Positions 1 to 9,718 of a stretch of 35,333 nt of DNA are shown in pieces (position 1 is the stretch's first letter; every line of letters starts with the position of its first letter). The stretch is from an uncultured Ectothiorhodospiraceae bacterium (GTDB lineage: Bacteria > Pseudomonadota > Gammaproteobacteria > S012-40). Below the pieces are notes generated by a model. That model did no database searches. It was not told where the DNA came from and saw only the letters and a program-made list of their open reading frames with translations. The DNA lies in contig CALZHW010000019.1 in assembly GCA_945787125.1 (NCBI GenBank), forward strand, positions 1 to 35,333, written 5' to 3'. The position numbers were made by a program, and so were the translations under genes.

Positions 1-1
1 A

Positions 2-1882
2 TTGAGCAACGTCGAATCACGTCAGCATGTGACCGATGAACGAAAATGTAAGCGTCAAGGCGCACGTCTCAGATTGCCAGCAAACTCACTGGTTTACTCA
101 GATCAGTCACCTGCTAAAGGCCCCATATCGTTATCCATGGCAACATTAAATCCCGCTCGTCGTGCGCTTCCCGGTGATTATCGTGCGCTTGATAATAGTG
201 GCGACAATATGGAATTGGTAAGTTACGGCGCATTGTTCGCGGAGTTTCGTGATGCTTTTGGAAAAGAAGTTAATTTAAAAAATGGTATGCAGGCTTTGTT
301 AGATGTGCCTATTTCAGATGATCAGTTAGCTATTGCAAAACCAACAATTCCTATGTGGTCCTACGATGAATCTAACGGTTTTTGGATTGAAGAAGATAAG
401 GGACAAATGGTGAGCGATGCAACAGGATTTATGTACGAAGGCACCACTAAACATTTTTCCACGATTAATATGGATGTTGCTGGCAACGACCCAAATGTCG
501 CAACGTGCGTTCGACTCGAATTAGATCCGTCATTGAGTGCATGGTCGAACCTGGTACTTCGTGCGTATGTAACGGAAGCGGGTTCAACCGCATCTCAAGT
601 TAAGGAAACAGCGTTAGACGGCGATCAATATCATGCCATCTATCGCATTCCTTATTCTAATCCACCTGCGGGAAACACATTACGCCTTGAATTGCGCGGA
701 AAATTACCCAGCGGCACAGACGTCGTTTTGTTGAACGATACTATAAACACTGATGATCGTCCGAAAATGTCGGGTAATGATCTTTGGCCGCCATATCCTT
801 ATGTAGAATGTGGTGAACCTATAGTATTAACCGCTGATCTTGTAGATTTGCCCTACTATGGAGATATTGATGCCACCGGACGCCCCAGTTTTTTAACGGG
901 CCCCATAGGACAATATTTACCGGCAAACCCGGTGCAATCAGTATTAGATTATTATGCCGCAATCGATCCCACTGACGCCAAACTCACATTAGGAGATTGG
1001 TGGGCTGAAAATGGTTTTGGTGCTGATGGTTCAGGTGGAACCAGGGCAAGTTACTTAAATCATAACGATTTGGGCTTTGGTCGAGATATGCATTGTTTGG
1101 GTAACAGCGCTGATTATTCCTGTTATGTGACAAATTATGGGTCACCTGATCAGAATCCAAGTAATGCTAATGATGCCGAAAATCAAAATCCTGATACGCA
1201 AGGTGCCACAGTCACGATGGAATATCATGGTTCTGCGGGCAATAATGCGGTGAGCTTCTACGCTTACGGTGGTGGGACGGCAGGATCGGTTCGAATAAAT
1301 TTTGCCGATCTTGATGGCTTGGGTCCGAAACCATTACCGCATTTATGCATGGTTTGTCACGGTAGCGATGGAGCAGTACTGGATGCCAACAATCTGGTTG
1401 TGAATGCCAAGTTCAGGGAATTCGATTTGCCTTCTTTCCGCTATTCCAATGATCGAGCTTGGGATTATTCAAATGGTGCGTCAGTGCTAAGTGGGTCTGA
1501 ATTTGCTAATTTTCATACGTTGAATGATGAAGTGGCAGCCATAAACTCAGGCAATAAAATTGCTGAGCTTATCAACGCTTGGTACCCTGGCGCGAGTGAT
1601 GTGCCGGTTCTACCTGCTGTTCCTTCTAATTGGACTCCGGGAGCATCGAATGCGGCAGAAACAAGTTTGTATCATAATGTCTATGGTAAAACTTGCCGTA
1701 CTTGTCACATAGCGAGAGGGTTTCCTGAAACTTATGCTCAGTTTCTTGGTGCAAGTTATGTGGTTTGTGGTCAACCGAAGACAATGCCAAATGCGTTTAT
1801 TACGTATAAAAACTTTTGGTCGGATCCTATCAGAGTTGATGAATATGAAGCCGCAATAAATAATTTTAATTGCGAACAATAA
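2..1882 (+). CDS. Secreted FAM171-like protein with two CxxCH motifs, 5'-partial
   Basis: The reading frame is open to the left edge, so the true start and any signal peptide are probably outside the window. Residues ~20-165 have the pattern I associate with FAM171/ZU5-like extracellular beta domains: LRLPANSLV, then ALPGDYRALDNSG, LVSYGALF, IPMWSYDES and FWIEE. The C-terminal third carries two possible c-type haem sites, CMVCH (~residue 450) and CRTCH (~residue 567). The middle is rich in Asn, Asp and Gly, as in exported proteins. A strong terminator follows the stop codon. I infer an extracytoplasmic, possibly haem-binding protein; its partner and substrate are unknown. Only two CxxCH motifs are present, so it is not a classical multihaem cytochrome. 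The PKD protein at 23719-24915 is another exported protein here with a CxxCH motif. Confidence 0.7.
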   Translation: MSNVESRQHVTDERKCKRQGARLRLPANSLVYSDQSPAKGPISLSMATLNPARRALPGDYRALDNSGDNMELVSYGALFAEFRDAFGKEVNLKNGMQALLDVPISDDQLAIAKPTIPMWSYDESNGFWIEEDKGQMVSDATGFMYEGTTKHFSTINMDVAGNDPNVATCVRLELDPSLSAWSNLVLRAYVTEAGSTASQVKETALDGDQYHAIYRIPYSNPPAGNTLRLELRGKLPSGTDVVLLNDTINTDDRPKMSGNDLWPPYPYVECGEPIVLTADLVDLPYYGDIDATGRPSFLTGPIGQYLPANPVQSVLDYYAAIDPTDAKLTLGDWWAENGFGADGSGGTRASYLNHNDLGFGRDMHCLGNSADYSCYVTNYGSPDQNPSNANDAENQNPDTQGATVTMEYHGSAGNNAVSFYAYGGGTAGSVRINFADLDGLGPKPLPHLCMVCHGSDGAVLDANNLVVNAKFREFDLPSFRYSNDRAWDYSNGASVLSGSEFANFHTLNDEVAAINSGNKIAELINAWYPGASDVPVLPAVPSNWTPGASNAAETSLYHNVYGKTCRTCHIARGFPETYAQFLGASYVVCGQPKTMPNAFITYKNFWSDPIRVDEYEAAINNFNCEQ

Positions 1883-1908
1883 ATCATTTAGTCAATTCAT
1901 AATAGCTA

Positions 1909-1941
1909 AGCGGGAGACAGTTATGTCTCCCGCTATTTTTT
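1909..1941 (+). terminator. Rho-independent terminator after the CxxCH protein
   Basis: A perfect 11 bp stem (AGCGGGAGACA with TGTCTCCCGCT), a 4-base loop and a run of T follow the stop at 1882 by 27 bases. This is a textbook intrinsic terminator. There are fewer T-equivalents on the other side, so it mainly serves the rightward gene. Confidence 0.9.
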
Positions 1942-2084
1942 GTGCAGATTTACTTGGCCACAACAAGCTCGGCAGCTGGCCGATGATGCCCTTCCAAGTG
2001 CTCCGTTTTTCTTGAGCTTTTGCGCGAAATCCATGAGATGTTTAGAAGAGAGGTGCATGCCTATTGTGTAAAAAAACATCTCGA

Positions 2085-2975
2085 TCACTGACATGTATTG
2101 TCATCGATTCGGCATGTTTCGCTGATATATTCTATCTCTACGGTTGAATGGTAAATATTGATTTCTTTCACCATATGTCTAATCGCTTCTTTTATTCTAA
2201 GAATATTTTCTTGTGAAGTATTGTCATCGATCACGACATGCGTTGAGAGTACATTTTTTTCACCATCCATAGACCACACATGGGTGTGGTGAACATCCAG
2301 CACACCCTGGATAGTTTTAATTTGTTGATTGAAAGATTCGATATTGGTTTCATCAGGTACTGCTTGAAGAAAAATAGATACCGTTTTTTTCAGATTTTTT
2401 ACCACGTTAAATAATATATAGAGTGTGATAAGAATTGACAGAATAGGGTCGAGTATCGGGATGTCTTTAAACAGCAAAATGATGCTAACAATTAAAACTG
2501 CAACCCAGCCAAGTACGTCTTCGATAAAATGCCAGGCAATGGCTTGTGAATTTATACTGGAATCTTTTTTAAGTCGCAAGGCCGCTACGCCATTAACAAC
2601 GATGCCAATGATAGCAAACATGAACATCCCTTCGGCATGCACACTTTCAGGCTCGAACAATCGGGGGATCGCGACGCTTAATACGAATAAAGAGCCGATA
2701 ATTAAAATCAAGGTAGTGATTACGGCGCCCAATAATGAAAACCGACGATAACCATAGGAGTATTTTTTGTCGCCTTTTTTGTGCGACAAATTTTCTAGAT
2801 ACCAAGCAGAACCTAATGCAAGAGTATCTCCCAAATCATGGACAGCATCCGCCACAATGGCTAGACTATTCGTCCATATTCCGCCAATGATTTCGAATAT
2901 AGTAAACCCAAGATTCAGAAAAAAAGCGAGTTTAATATTGCCCGTTGTGTGGTGGTGATCTGTATGGTCATGCAT
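2085..2975 (-). CDS. Cation diffusion facilitator (CDF) family metal exporter
   Basis: The 296-residue protein has the CDF layout: a His-rich start (HDHTDHHH), about six membrane segments, and a cytoplasmic C-terminal domain with the VHHTHVWSMDG signature. The metal-site motifs are visible in TM2 (AVHDLGD) and TM5 (WHFIED), both His-xxx-Asp, typical of Zn2+/Cd2+ exporters of the CzcD/ZitB group. The family exchanges divalent metal for protons at the inner membrane. The frame extends 18 codons further upstream, but the ATG at 2975 is preferred because it lies just after the stop of the upstream permease (8 bases), which suggests one transcript, and because the protein then begins with the His-rich tail. 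Metal specificity is inferred. Confidence 0.9.
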   Translation of the reverse strand: MHDHTDHHHTTGNIKLAFFLNLGFTIFEIIGGIWTNSLAIVADAVHDLGDTLALGSAWYLENLSHKKGDKKYSYGYRRFSLLGAVITTLILIIGSLFVLSVAIPRLFEPESVHAEGMFMFAIIGIVVNGVAALRLKKDSSINSQAIAWHFIEDVLGWVAVLIVSIILLFKDIPILDPILSILITLYILFNVVKNLKKTVSIFLQAVPDETNIESFNQQIKTIQGVLDVHHTHVWSMDGEKNVLSTHVVIDDNTSQENILRIKEAIRHMVKEINIYHSTVEIEYISETCRIDDNTCQ

Positions 2976-2983
2976 GTTGTGTC

Positions 2984-4756
2984 TTATGGCCGTAGCGGAT
3001 AGATAAGGGTAATAAGTACGATGGCGCAAATGCCGATAATGATGTTCATGGGTATACCCACTTTGAGAAAGTCACTAAAGCGATAGTCGCCTGGTCCCTG
3101 TACCATAAGATTGGTTTGATAACCAATCGGGGTGGCAAAGCTGGCAGAGGCGGCCATCATGATGGCGAAAATAAACGGCTCCTGGTTTAGGTTGGCGGTA
3201 TTGGTGATGTCGAGTACAACAGGTAGCATTAATACCGCGGCCGCGTTGTTGGAGATTATCTCAGTCAGGATGGAAATGGTGATATAGATGAGCACTAACA
3301 TTAGCCATGCCTCGCCACCGCTGAGGGTTACGACCTTTTCGGCGATTAAGCTGGTGGCACCGGTATTCTGTAATGCCGCTCCTAAAGCAAATGAGGCGGC
3401 AATGGTAATCAGGACGCCAAGATCAAGACTCTTCTGTGCCTGGTTAGCGGAGCAACATCCGGTGGCTATCATCGCTGCTGCGCCGAGCAGTGCGGCATTC
3501 ATCATGCTCGTAATCTCAAAACTCGCGATAACAACGATTCCCAATAGAATGCCCCAGGCAAGATAAGCATGTTGATGTCGCGGCGGTTCACTGTCGAGGT
3601 CGTTGATCAGTAGAAAATCTTTGTTATAACGTTGACGGGTAACAAAAGCGGGGCGCGCATCCAGTAGCAGGGTGTCGCCTGATTGTAACTGAATACTCCC
3701 GAGATTGCCGGCAACACGTTCGCCATTGCGCGCTACGGCCAATACCGCGGCACCATAACGGCCGCGAAAATTTGATTCACGAATCGTTTCACCAATGCAG
3801 TCCGAGTGAGGTGAGATAACCGCTTCCACCAGCCGTCGTTCGTTCTGGTGACCCGCCAGCAGCGGTTCTCCTTCGTGAGTCGAAGGAACCAGTCCATTAA
3901 TGCGTAACAGATCTGTGATTGCCTCTGTATCACCGGCAAAGACTAGGCGGTCGCCGCTTTTGAGTAATTCATCGGGTGTCACTACGGATAAAATGTGTCC
4001 CTCGCGCTCGATCTCTACCAAATAAACACGTTTTAAATTCCGCAGCCCGGCCTGCTGCACACTCTTGCCGACCAGCGGCCCGTCCTGAGCCACTGCTACT
4101 TCCAAGGTAAACTCGCGCATCTGGTCGAGCAAAGGGTCGTTGCGATAATTAGGCAGGACGCGTGGAAATATCCAAAATATAAGACATATACCGATTAGCG
4201 CGACAGGCAGACTAATGATTGTGATGGAGAAGAGTGAAAAGCCTGGATTGCCAGTGAGTGTCTGATATTGACCGTTAACTACTAAGTTGGTGCTGGTGCC
4301 GATCAGCGTTAATGTGCCTCCCAAAATCGCTGCATAGCTTAGTGGTATCATCAGTTTGGATGGCGCGATATCGGCTTTCTTTGCCAGTGAGTGTACCGCT
4401 GGAATCATGGTCGCCACCAACGGTGTATTATTCAAGAATCCGCTCAGCATCGCTACCGGAAGGCAAATGCGCATCTGCGCCTGACGGATCGTTTTAGGGT
4501 GCCCCAGAATGTGGTGCACCAGAAGATCGACGCCTCCGGAAGCGTGAATGCCGGCCGCGACCACGAACATTGCCGCTACCGTAATCAAGCCAGGATTACT
4601 GAAACCTGCCAATGCCTCAGGTGCGCTGATGATGCCACAAACACTCAGTATGGTGAGCGCCGCCATTAATACGAGATATGAGCTGATTCGGGTAAAGGCC
4701 AGTGTAATTAATACCATTAGCGTAAGCCCTAGCGAAAACCAACCTTGCCATTCCAT
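2984..4756 (-). CDS. SLC13-family permease with paired TrkA-C domains
   Basis: About 590 residues. Two blocks of hydrophobic segments surround a soluble middle (~residues 195-400) that holds two RCK_C/TrkA-C modules (VAVAQDGPLVGKSVQQAGLR and AVISPHSDCIGETIRES). The conserved SLC13/DASS hairpin sequences NNTPLVATMIP and SNNAAAVLMLPV are both present. Family members are Na+-coupled inner-membrane carriers of sulfate or dicarboxylates; the TrkA-C form is often annotated as a sulfate or undefined anion permease. The substrate cannot be read from sequence. An ATG at 4792 is also possible. I chose 4756 because AGGAG lies 12 bases upstream and the hydrophobic segment then starts near the N-terminus. 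The CDF exporter follows directly, probably as an operon. Confidence 0.88.
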   Translation of the reverse strand: MEWQGWFSLGLTLMVLITLAFTRISSYLVLMAALTILSVCGIISAPEALAGFSNPGLITVAAMFVVAAGIHASGGVDLLVHHILGHPKTIRQAQMRICLPVAMLSGFLNNTPLVATMIPAVHSLAKKADIAPSKLMIPLSYAAILGGTLTLIGTSTNLVVNGQYQTLTGNPGFSLFSITIISLPVALIGICLIFWIFPRVLPNYRNDPLLDQMREFTLEVAVAQDGPLVGKSVQQAGLRNLKRVYLVEIEREGHILSVVTPDELLKSGDRLVFAGDTEAITDLLRINGLVPSTHEGEPLLAGHQNERRLVEAVISPHSDCIGETIRESNFRGRYGAAVLAVARNGERVAGNLGSIQLQSGDTLLLDARPAFVTRQRYNKDFLLINDLDSEPPRHQHAYLAWGILLGIVVIASFEITSMMNAALLGAAAMIATGCCSANQAQKSLDLGVLITIAASFALGAALQNTGATSLIAEKVVTLSGGEAWLMLVLIYITISILTEIISNNAAAVLMLPVVLDITNTANLNQEPFIFAIMMAASASFATPIGYQTNLMVQGPGDYRFSDFLKVGIPMNIIIGICAIVLITLIYPLRP

Positions 4757-4899
4757 ATTGTTATTAATCTCCTGGCAGTCAATGGCCATCATTAGTTAAA
4801 AACCTAAATCCTGCAAGTGCTCGCACCTACTCAGCACAAGCTCTTGATCCGTAGAGTAATATCACTATTTTCGGCAATCACAATAAGGATTGCGCTCAA

Positions 4900-4926
4900 A
4901 TATTGATTTGCTCTACGAATCAATAT
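4900..4926. promoter_or_regulatory. 9 bp inverted repeat upstream of the SLC13 permease
   Basis: ATATTGATT and AATCAATAT form a perfect 9 bp inverted repeat with a 9-base spacer, about 145 bases upstream of the permease start. There is no T-run, so an operator is more likely than a terminator. Its role is a guess. Confidence 0.3.
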
Positions 4927-5042
4927 CTCACACTGCGTAAGTACGATCACTTGCAGGATCTAGGTAAAAGTTAAGCGCTATTTTACGCTAAATGGGAATC
5001 GCCTGGGTAGTTAAATACTAAAATTCCAGAGCTATATTATTA

Positions 5043-5230
5043 CTCACAATCGGAGTTCAAAGTTGCAAAAGTGCCACCTTCCAGCACCCGTAGTGGCAAG
5101 GCTTTATCGAGAGACATCGTGAATACGTCCCTATAGGCTTGAGGCGGCATCCATGCCGCCAACACTCTCGATAAAGCCTTGCCGCTACGCGCGCTGATTA
5201 TGGGGGAAATATTTGAATTCCGATTGTGAG
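5043..5230 (+). repeat. Palindromic MITE-like repeat, copy 1
   Basis: A 188 bp element with terminal inverted repeats (CTCACAATCGGAGTTCAA and a near-matching TTGAATTCCGATTGTGAG). Inside are long complementary arms (GTAGTGGCAAGGCTTTATCG with CGATAAAGCCTTGCCGCTAC) and a central hairpin GGCGGCATCCATGCCGCC. Nearly the whole unit can fold into one cruciform or RNA hairpin. It has no coding capacity. The bases next to the two ends share TATTATTA, consistent with an 8-9 bp target duplication. Three more copies occur in the window. Confidence 0.9.
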
Positions 5231-5459
5231 TTATTATTACCGATAGCCGCAGCTCGCAATGACATGTTCACAGGCTTTAGGAGCCTGTTGGCGAGATGGG
5301 TGTCAGTACTAAGCTGTATGAGCGTATTCTCAATGTTTCATGCTAAGATTGTGCCGCTACGGTTGTGGAGGGGAAGGGAAGGGTTTAGTTCCGATTCTGG
5401 CTAGAATTTAACTATGAGCGAGGTATAGTTGTTCCAGCTAAAACAAAGTAGGAATGTAG

Positions 5460-6830
5460 ATGCTGAACCCCAAAATTTGCCAAAAAGCCAGATTGTCTCG
5501 AGATCCACGTTTTGATGGTAAATTCTTCACGGCAGTTAAAACCACCGGAATCTATTGTCGGCCTATTTGTCCAGCAACGACACCCAAAGAAGAAAATGTT
5601 ACCTATTTCCCTTCCGCCATACAAGCCGCTAACGCTGGTTATCGACCTTGTTTACGTTGCCGACCTGATAGTGCACCTGGGTCACCCGCATGGAAAGGGG
5701 TAAATACCACAATGGATAGAGCAATTCGCCTGATCGGTGAAGGCATTTTACAAGATGATTCTTTGTATGGGCTGGCTGCAAGACTGGGTATTAGTGATCG
5801 GTATCTAAGGCAGCTGTTCAAAAAACACCTGGGTATTTCACCCAAAGCATATGCACTTTATCAACAATGTTTATTTGCTAAACAATTGTTACATCAAACA
5901 AAACTTTCTGTCACTCAAATTGCGTTGGCCAGTGGTTTTAACAGCGTTCGCCGATTTAATGATTGCTTTCAATTACAACTTAGTTTGACACCTTCGCAAA
6001 TACGACGATCCGGAATAACAAAACCTAAGTCTTTACAGATGCAATTGCAACTGTCTTACCGGCCTCCTTATGATTGGTCTTATATGCAGAAATTTTTTAT
6101 GGCGAGAGCAATTCCTGGTCTCGAATGGTGTGATGAGCAGAGTTATGGCCGCACATTTGAGTGGCTGGGTTCTATTGGAAGTTTTACGGCGCAACATGTT
6201 AAAAATGAAAACAGGTTCGATGTCGCCATCGAATTAGACGATGTGACGCATTTAAAAGCTATTGTTAATAACATTCGGCGGCTGTTAGATCTGGATGTTG
6301 ATATCCAGGCGGTAGAGCAGGGTTTACAGCAATGTTTTGCTGATGCCACCTTAATCAAAACAGGGCTACGTCTGCCCGGCACATGGAATATGTTTGAAGC
6401 CGGAATAAGGGCTATTTTAGGGCAGCAAATTTCCGTTGTTGCGGCACGTAATCTAGTTACGACGTTGATTACTGTTCTCGGTCAATCAACCGGAACGACT
6501 CGATTATTCCCGCTGCCACAATCTATCGCCAACAATGAGCTTAGCTTTTTAAAAATACCCGCATCACGCAAACAAACATTGCGTAATCTCGCGCAACATT
6601 ACATAAGCCATGATACGCCGAACGACCCTCAACTATGGTTGATGTTAAAAGGAATAGGGCCATGGACCGTCGACTATGCGCAGTTACGCGGACTAAGTGA
6701 TCCCGATATTTATCTCGGTGCTGATCTTGGCATCAAGAAAGCCGTGGTGAAATCAGCGCATAATTTCAATCCTGACCTGGCGTCTCCTTGGCGAAGTTAT
6801 TTAACACTGCAACTATGGGCTCAACTGTGA
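5460..6830 (+). CDS. alkA: Ada-AlkA fusion: AraC-type regulator / 3-methyladenine DNA glycosylase II
   Basis: A 456-residue multidomain repair protein. Residues ~1-75 are the Ada zinc/methyl-acceptor domain with all four cysteines (C33, C37, C64, C67 in YCRPIC and CLRC). Residues ~85-185 are an AraC-type helix-turn-helix domain. Residues ~195-300 are the AlkA N-terminal domain, and ~300-456 the HhH-GPD glycosylase with LKGIGPWTVDYA and the catalytic Asp in the GADLGIKKA segment. It should sense methylphosphotriesters, activate alkylation-response genes and excise alkylated purines. An SD-like TAGGAA lies about 6 bases before the ATG. The stop overlaps the next gene (Ogt) by one base, so the two are translationally coupled. 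Confidence 0.93.
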   Translation: MLNPKICQKARLSRDPRFDGKFFTAVKTTGIYCRPICPATTPKEENVTYFPSAIQAANAGYRPCLRCRPDSAPGSPAWKGVNTTMDRAIRLIGEGILQDDSLYGLAARLGISDRYLRQLFKKHLGISPKAYALYQQCLFAKQLLHQTKLSVTQIALASGFNSVRRFNDCFQLQLSLTPSQIRRSGITKPKSLQMQLQLSYRPPYDWSYMQKFFMARAIPGLEWCDEQSYGRTFEWLGSIGSFTAQHVKNENRFDVAIELDDVTHLKAIVNNIRRLLDLDVDIQAVEQGLQQCFADATLIKTGLRLPGTWNMFEAGIRAILGQQISVVAARNLVTTLITVLGQSTGTTRLFPLPQSIANNELSFLKIPASRKQTLRNLAQHYISHDTPNDPQLWLMLKGIGPWTVDYAQLRGLSDPDIYLGADLGIKKAVVKSAHNFNPDLASPWRSYLTLQLWAQL

Positions 6831-7291
6831 TGTATATCGATTATATGGACTCACCTATAGGCATTATAAAAATTCAGGCTTCCCTGCAAGGGATCACCAG
6901 AGTTGATTTTTCTGGGTCAGAAAATAATGCAGTTCACACCAGCGAGCTAACCAATCAATGCAAACAACAACTAAAAGAATATTTTGATGGAGAACGACAA
7001 ATATTTGATTTAGCGCTGGATCAACAGGGCACTTTTTTCCAAAAATCTGTTTGGGTTTACCTGATGAAAATACCATTTGGCCAAACTGTTTCTTATCGCG
7101 ATATTGCTGACATGGTAAATAACCGCAAAGCTGTTCGTGCGGTAGGAGCGGCCAATGGTAAAAATCCAATTAGCATTATTGTTCCTTGTCATCGTGTAAT
7201 TGGCAGCAATGGAACGTTGACTGGATATGCTGGAGGGTTAGAGCGAAAATCCTGGTTGTTAAAACACGAAGGCGTTGCGTTTAAGAAATAG
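6830..7291 (+). CDS. ogt: Methylated-DNA-[protein]-cysteine S-methyltransferase
   Basis: A 153-residue protein with the acceptor-site motif VPCHRVIG, the preceding RAVGAANGKNP helix-turn-helix and the downstream GYAGGLERKSWLL, all diagnostic of O6-alkylguanine-DNA alkyltransferases. It transfers the alkyl group to its own cysteine in a suicide reaction. I chose the ATG at 6830 because it forms an ATGA overlap with the Ada-AlkA stop and starts the usual YIDYMDSPIG N-terminus; the frame also stays open upstream inside alkA. With the preceding gene it supplies the three Ada/AlkA/Ogt activities as a two-gene operon. Assignment to ogt rather than the Ada C-terminal half rests on it being a separate gene. 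Confidence 0.93.
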   Translation: MYIDYMDSPIGIIKIQASLQGITRVDFSGSENNAVHTSELTNQCKQQLKEYFDGERQIFDLALDQQGTFFQKSVWVYLMKIPFGQTVSYRDIADMVNNRKAVRAVGAANGKNPISIIVPCHRVIGSNGTLTGYAGGLERKSWLLKHEGVAFKK

Positions 7292-7545
7292 AGAATGACG
7301 CGGTTCTGTTGTCATCTAATGAGTAAGATTTTTTGATATTATTCAATGCAATAAATACCTAGATACTTTATAACTGCGCAGTCTTGCCAGTTCAGTTTTT
7401 TTAGTTTGTTCAGCAAGGATTGTCGTTAAATCCTGACATGTTTTTCTTGATTTTTCTGGTACACTTGCTCATGAACTCCGGTTTTCAAGTAATCAGGTGA
7501 CTTAAATAGTGTTGTATGATTTCAATGGTTAAAGCAGGTTAAATA

Positions 7546-9093
7546 GTGTTTACAGACGCGCGTAGTCTTCCGAATCATTCGGTTGTTGAGGCCGATTTAG
7601 CCATCATCGGTGCTGGTCCCGCAGGTATCACTCTTGCGCGGGCGTTGGCGGCAAGTGGTATGAAAATCTGTTTGATTGAATCGGGAGGATTAGAGTTAGA
7701 TCCCGATGTACAAGCACTTTACGAAGGTGAAAGCATCGGCATTGATTATCCATTGTCCCGCTCGCGTTTGAGATTCTTTGGTGGTAGCTCTAATCATTGG
7801 GGTGGTTACACCCGTCCGCTGGATGAAATTGATTTTGAGGCACGTGAATGGATTCCCTACAGCGGATGGCCTTTTGGACGCAATGAACTCGATGCCTATT
7901 ATCCACCAGCAAATGAGATCTTGCAGGTCGCGCCAGGTCGTTATGAGCAGTTTGATTACTGGGCTGAAAAAACCGGTGAAGACATGCTTGAATTGGCCAC
8001 CGGGCGCCTTAGGACGGAATTTGTGCATTACAGCCCGCCAACCCGCTTTGGGCAGCGTTACAGAGATGAGTTGAAGCGTGCGCCGAATGTTCAGGTATTA
8101 TTAAATGCCAACGTGACAAACATTGCAGTCGGTAGCAATGGTCAAGTGGTTAACGCGTTGGCCATTCGGACGCTAACAGGTCTTAGTCATACAGTTAAGG
8201 CGCAACGTTATGTGGTTGCAGCCGGGGCATTGGAAAATGCGCGTTTGTTGCTGTTATCTAATGATGTTATGCCGACAGGTGTGGGTAATCAAAACGATTT
8301 GGTAGGCCGGTTTTTTATGGAGCACCCTCACTTGTCGGGTTTTTGTGAAATTGTGTCCGCTGAACCTGAGCGCTTGCCGAAAATATATCGACAGCGTGTC
8401 AGGGTAGATGGGCGTTCCGCAAAGGTATCGTTTAAGCCGTCGGAATCTTTTCTCCGTCAGCGTCGTTTGCTTAACGCAACGTTTCAATTTGGGGTAGCAG
8501 GAGAATACAAGGCGTCTGAAGGAAATCCTATTGGTGATGCCAGTCGCGCCACAGCGCATGTGGATATGTTGCGCGCTGCTCGACGATTTCTTGCTGATGG
8601 GCAAGAGCTGCTTGATCCGCAGGATGCCAGTTATGCGGGTGTTTGGCTTGGGGTGGGTTGTGCCTGCGAGCAAGTGCCGAACCCTGATAGTCGTGTCAGC
8701 TTGTCGAATGAACGCGATGCACTGGGTTTAGAAAAAATTCGGCTTGATTGGCGTCTAACTGAGCAGGACCGGCGCAGTGTGGTTGAACATATGCACTCAC
8801 TGGCACTGGAGTTTGGTGCGCTCGGCATTGGTAGGACAGTCATGAATGTGGCAGATGACGGTCGCTGGCCGTCTCAAGTGCAAGGCGGAAACCACCATAT
8901 GGGAACGACGCGTATGAGTGATGATCCCAAGACAGGCGTGGTCGATGGCAACGCTAAAGTTCACGGTATTGACAACCTTTATGTGGCAGGCAGCTCGGTT
9001 TTCCCCACATCAGGTACGGCAAACCCAACGCTCACGCTTGTGGCGCTGGCGTTGCGCCTTACTGATCACTTGCAACGGAAGAAAACGATTTGA
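7546..9093 (+). CDS. GMC-type FAD-dependent oxidoreductase (sorbitol dehydrogenase-like large subunit)
   Basis: 515 residues. An N-terminal Rossmann FAD site (IIGAGPAGITLARAL, ~residues 20-35) is followed by GGSSNHWGGYTRPL, the GMC family's FAD-contacting segment. The C-terminal active-site region reads GGNHHMGTTRMS followed by NLYVAGSSVFPTSGTANPTLT. Members oxidise an alcohol group of sugars, polyols or cholines. The next gene encodes the FAD-sorbitol dehydrogenase small subunit, which places this enzyme in the periplasmic two- or three-subunit sugar/polyol dehydrogenase group; the substrate is not readable. Translation probably starts at GTG 7546, as an upstream in-frame stop excludes earlier codons. 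The SD is weak. No cytochrome c subunit gene is adjacent. Confidence 0.88.
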   Translation: MFTDARSLPNHSVVEADLAIIGAGPAGITLARALAASGMKICLIESGGLELDPDVQALYEGESIGIDYPLSRSRLRFFGGSSNHWGGYTRPLDEIDFEAREWIPYSGWPFGRNELDAYYPPANEILQVAPGRYEQFDYWAEKTGEDMLELATGRLRTEFVHYSPPTRFGQRYRDELKRAPNVQVLLNANVTNIAVGSNGQVVNALAIRTLTGLSHTVKAQRYVVAAGALENARLLLLSNDVMPTGVGNQNDLVGRFFMEHPHLSGFCEIVSAEPERLPKIYRQRVRVDGRSAKVSFKPSESFLRQRRLLNATFQFGVAGEYKASEGNPIGDASRATAHVDMLRAARRFLADGQELLDPQDASYAGVWLGVGCACEQVPNPDSRVSLSNERDALGLEKIRLDWRLTEQDRRSVVEHMHSLALEFGALGIGRTVMNVADDGRWPSQVQGGNHHMGTTRMSDDPKTGVVDGNAKVHGIDNLYVAGSSVFPTSGTANPTLTLVALALRLTDHLQRKKTI

Positions 9094-9095
9094 AC

Positions 9096-9509
9096 ATGGA
9101 TTTCAATTATTATTCCCAACGCAGGCTGTTTATCAAGGCATTGGCGATGACTGTTATTACTGGCATTTCCGGTTGCCAAGTGCTAACAAATGTGCCAGTA
9201 AAAAAGGCTGCAACATCTGATGAATGGTTGGCTAAAGCAATTGGCGATGCACAAGCCGCAGGTCGCATTGGGCAGGCCTATCTGAAAGTTTATCCTGAAG
9301 AGCGACGGCGTGATTGGCTTATCGAAACCATTGATAAGGCTATTCAACCCTATGTTGATGGCAATCGGCCAGCCAATGCTGAACGCGTATTTTTGGCCCT
9401 TAAGCAGGCAGTTCAGCAGGAATATGTGCGTGGCGAAGTAAGTTTGGTTGAAGGCTGGGTGCTGAGTCGCACCGAGGTTCGACTTTATGCGTTTTTGGTC
9501 GTTAAGTAA
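9096..9509 (+). CDS. FAD-dependent dehydrogenase small subunit, Tat-type lipoprotein signal
   Basis: 137 residues. The N-terminus has a twin-arginine-like motif (SQRRLFIKALA) and a lipobox-like GISGC, so export by Tat and lipid anchoring are plausible. The mature part ends in VEGWVLSRTEVRLYAFL, which I recognise from the membrane-bound FAD D-sorbitol dehydrogenase small-subunit family. In that family it is needed for export and maturation of the catalytic subunit, which itself lacks a signal peptide. The large subunit stops 2 bases upstream, so they are one operon. A TTG at 9090 is an alternative start, overlapping the previous gene. Confidence 0.82.
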   Translation: MDFNYYSQRRLFIKALAMTVITGISGCQVLTNVPVKKAATSDEWLAKAIGDAQAAGRIGQAYLKVYPEERRRDWLIETIDKAIQPYVDGNRPANAERVFLALKQAVQQEYVRGEVSLVEGWVLSRTEVRLYAFLVVK

Positions 9510-9718
9510 GCAAAGTTAATATGTAACTGTTCAGCGTGTTTAGATTTTGTTTCAGATCGAGGCGTTTTCGCGCGGAGAGAGGGCGCATATAGAAATATGT
9601 AACCGATTGAGTACGACAACAACGCTGATATGGGACAAAAGATGAATGCGCTGAGTAGTTACGTTAATATTACGGTTGTTGTTAAATTAGTGAATAAATA
9701 TAAGACACAAAATACCTC

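Noticed and set aside
9540-9660. Possible degenerate repeat between the dehydrogenase and NdvB-like genes
   Set aside because: The segment has a repeat-like feel (GATCGAGGCG, GCGCATATAGAAATATG) but no second copy is present in the window to support it.
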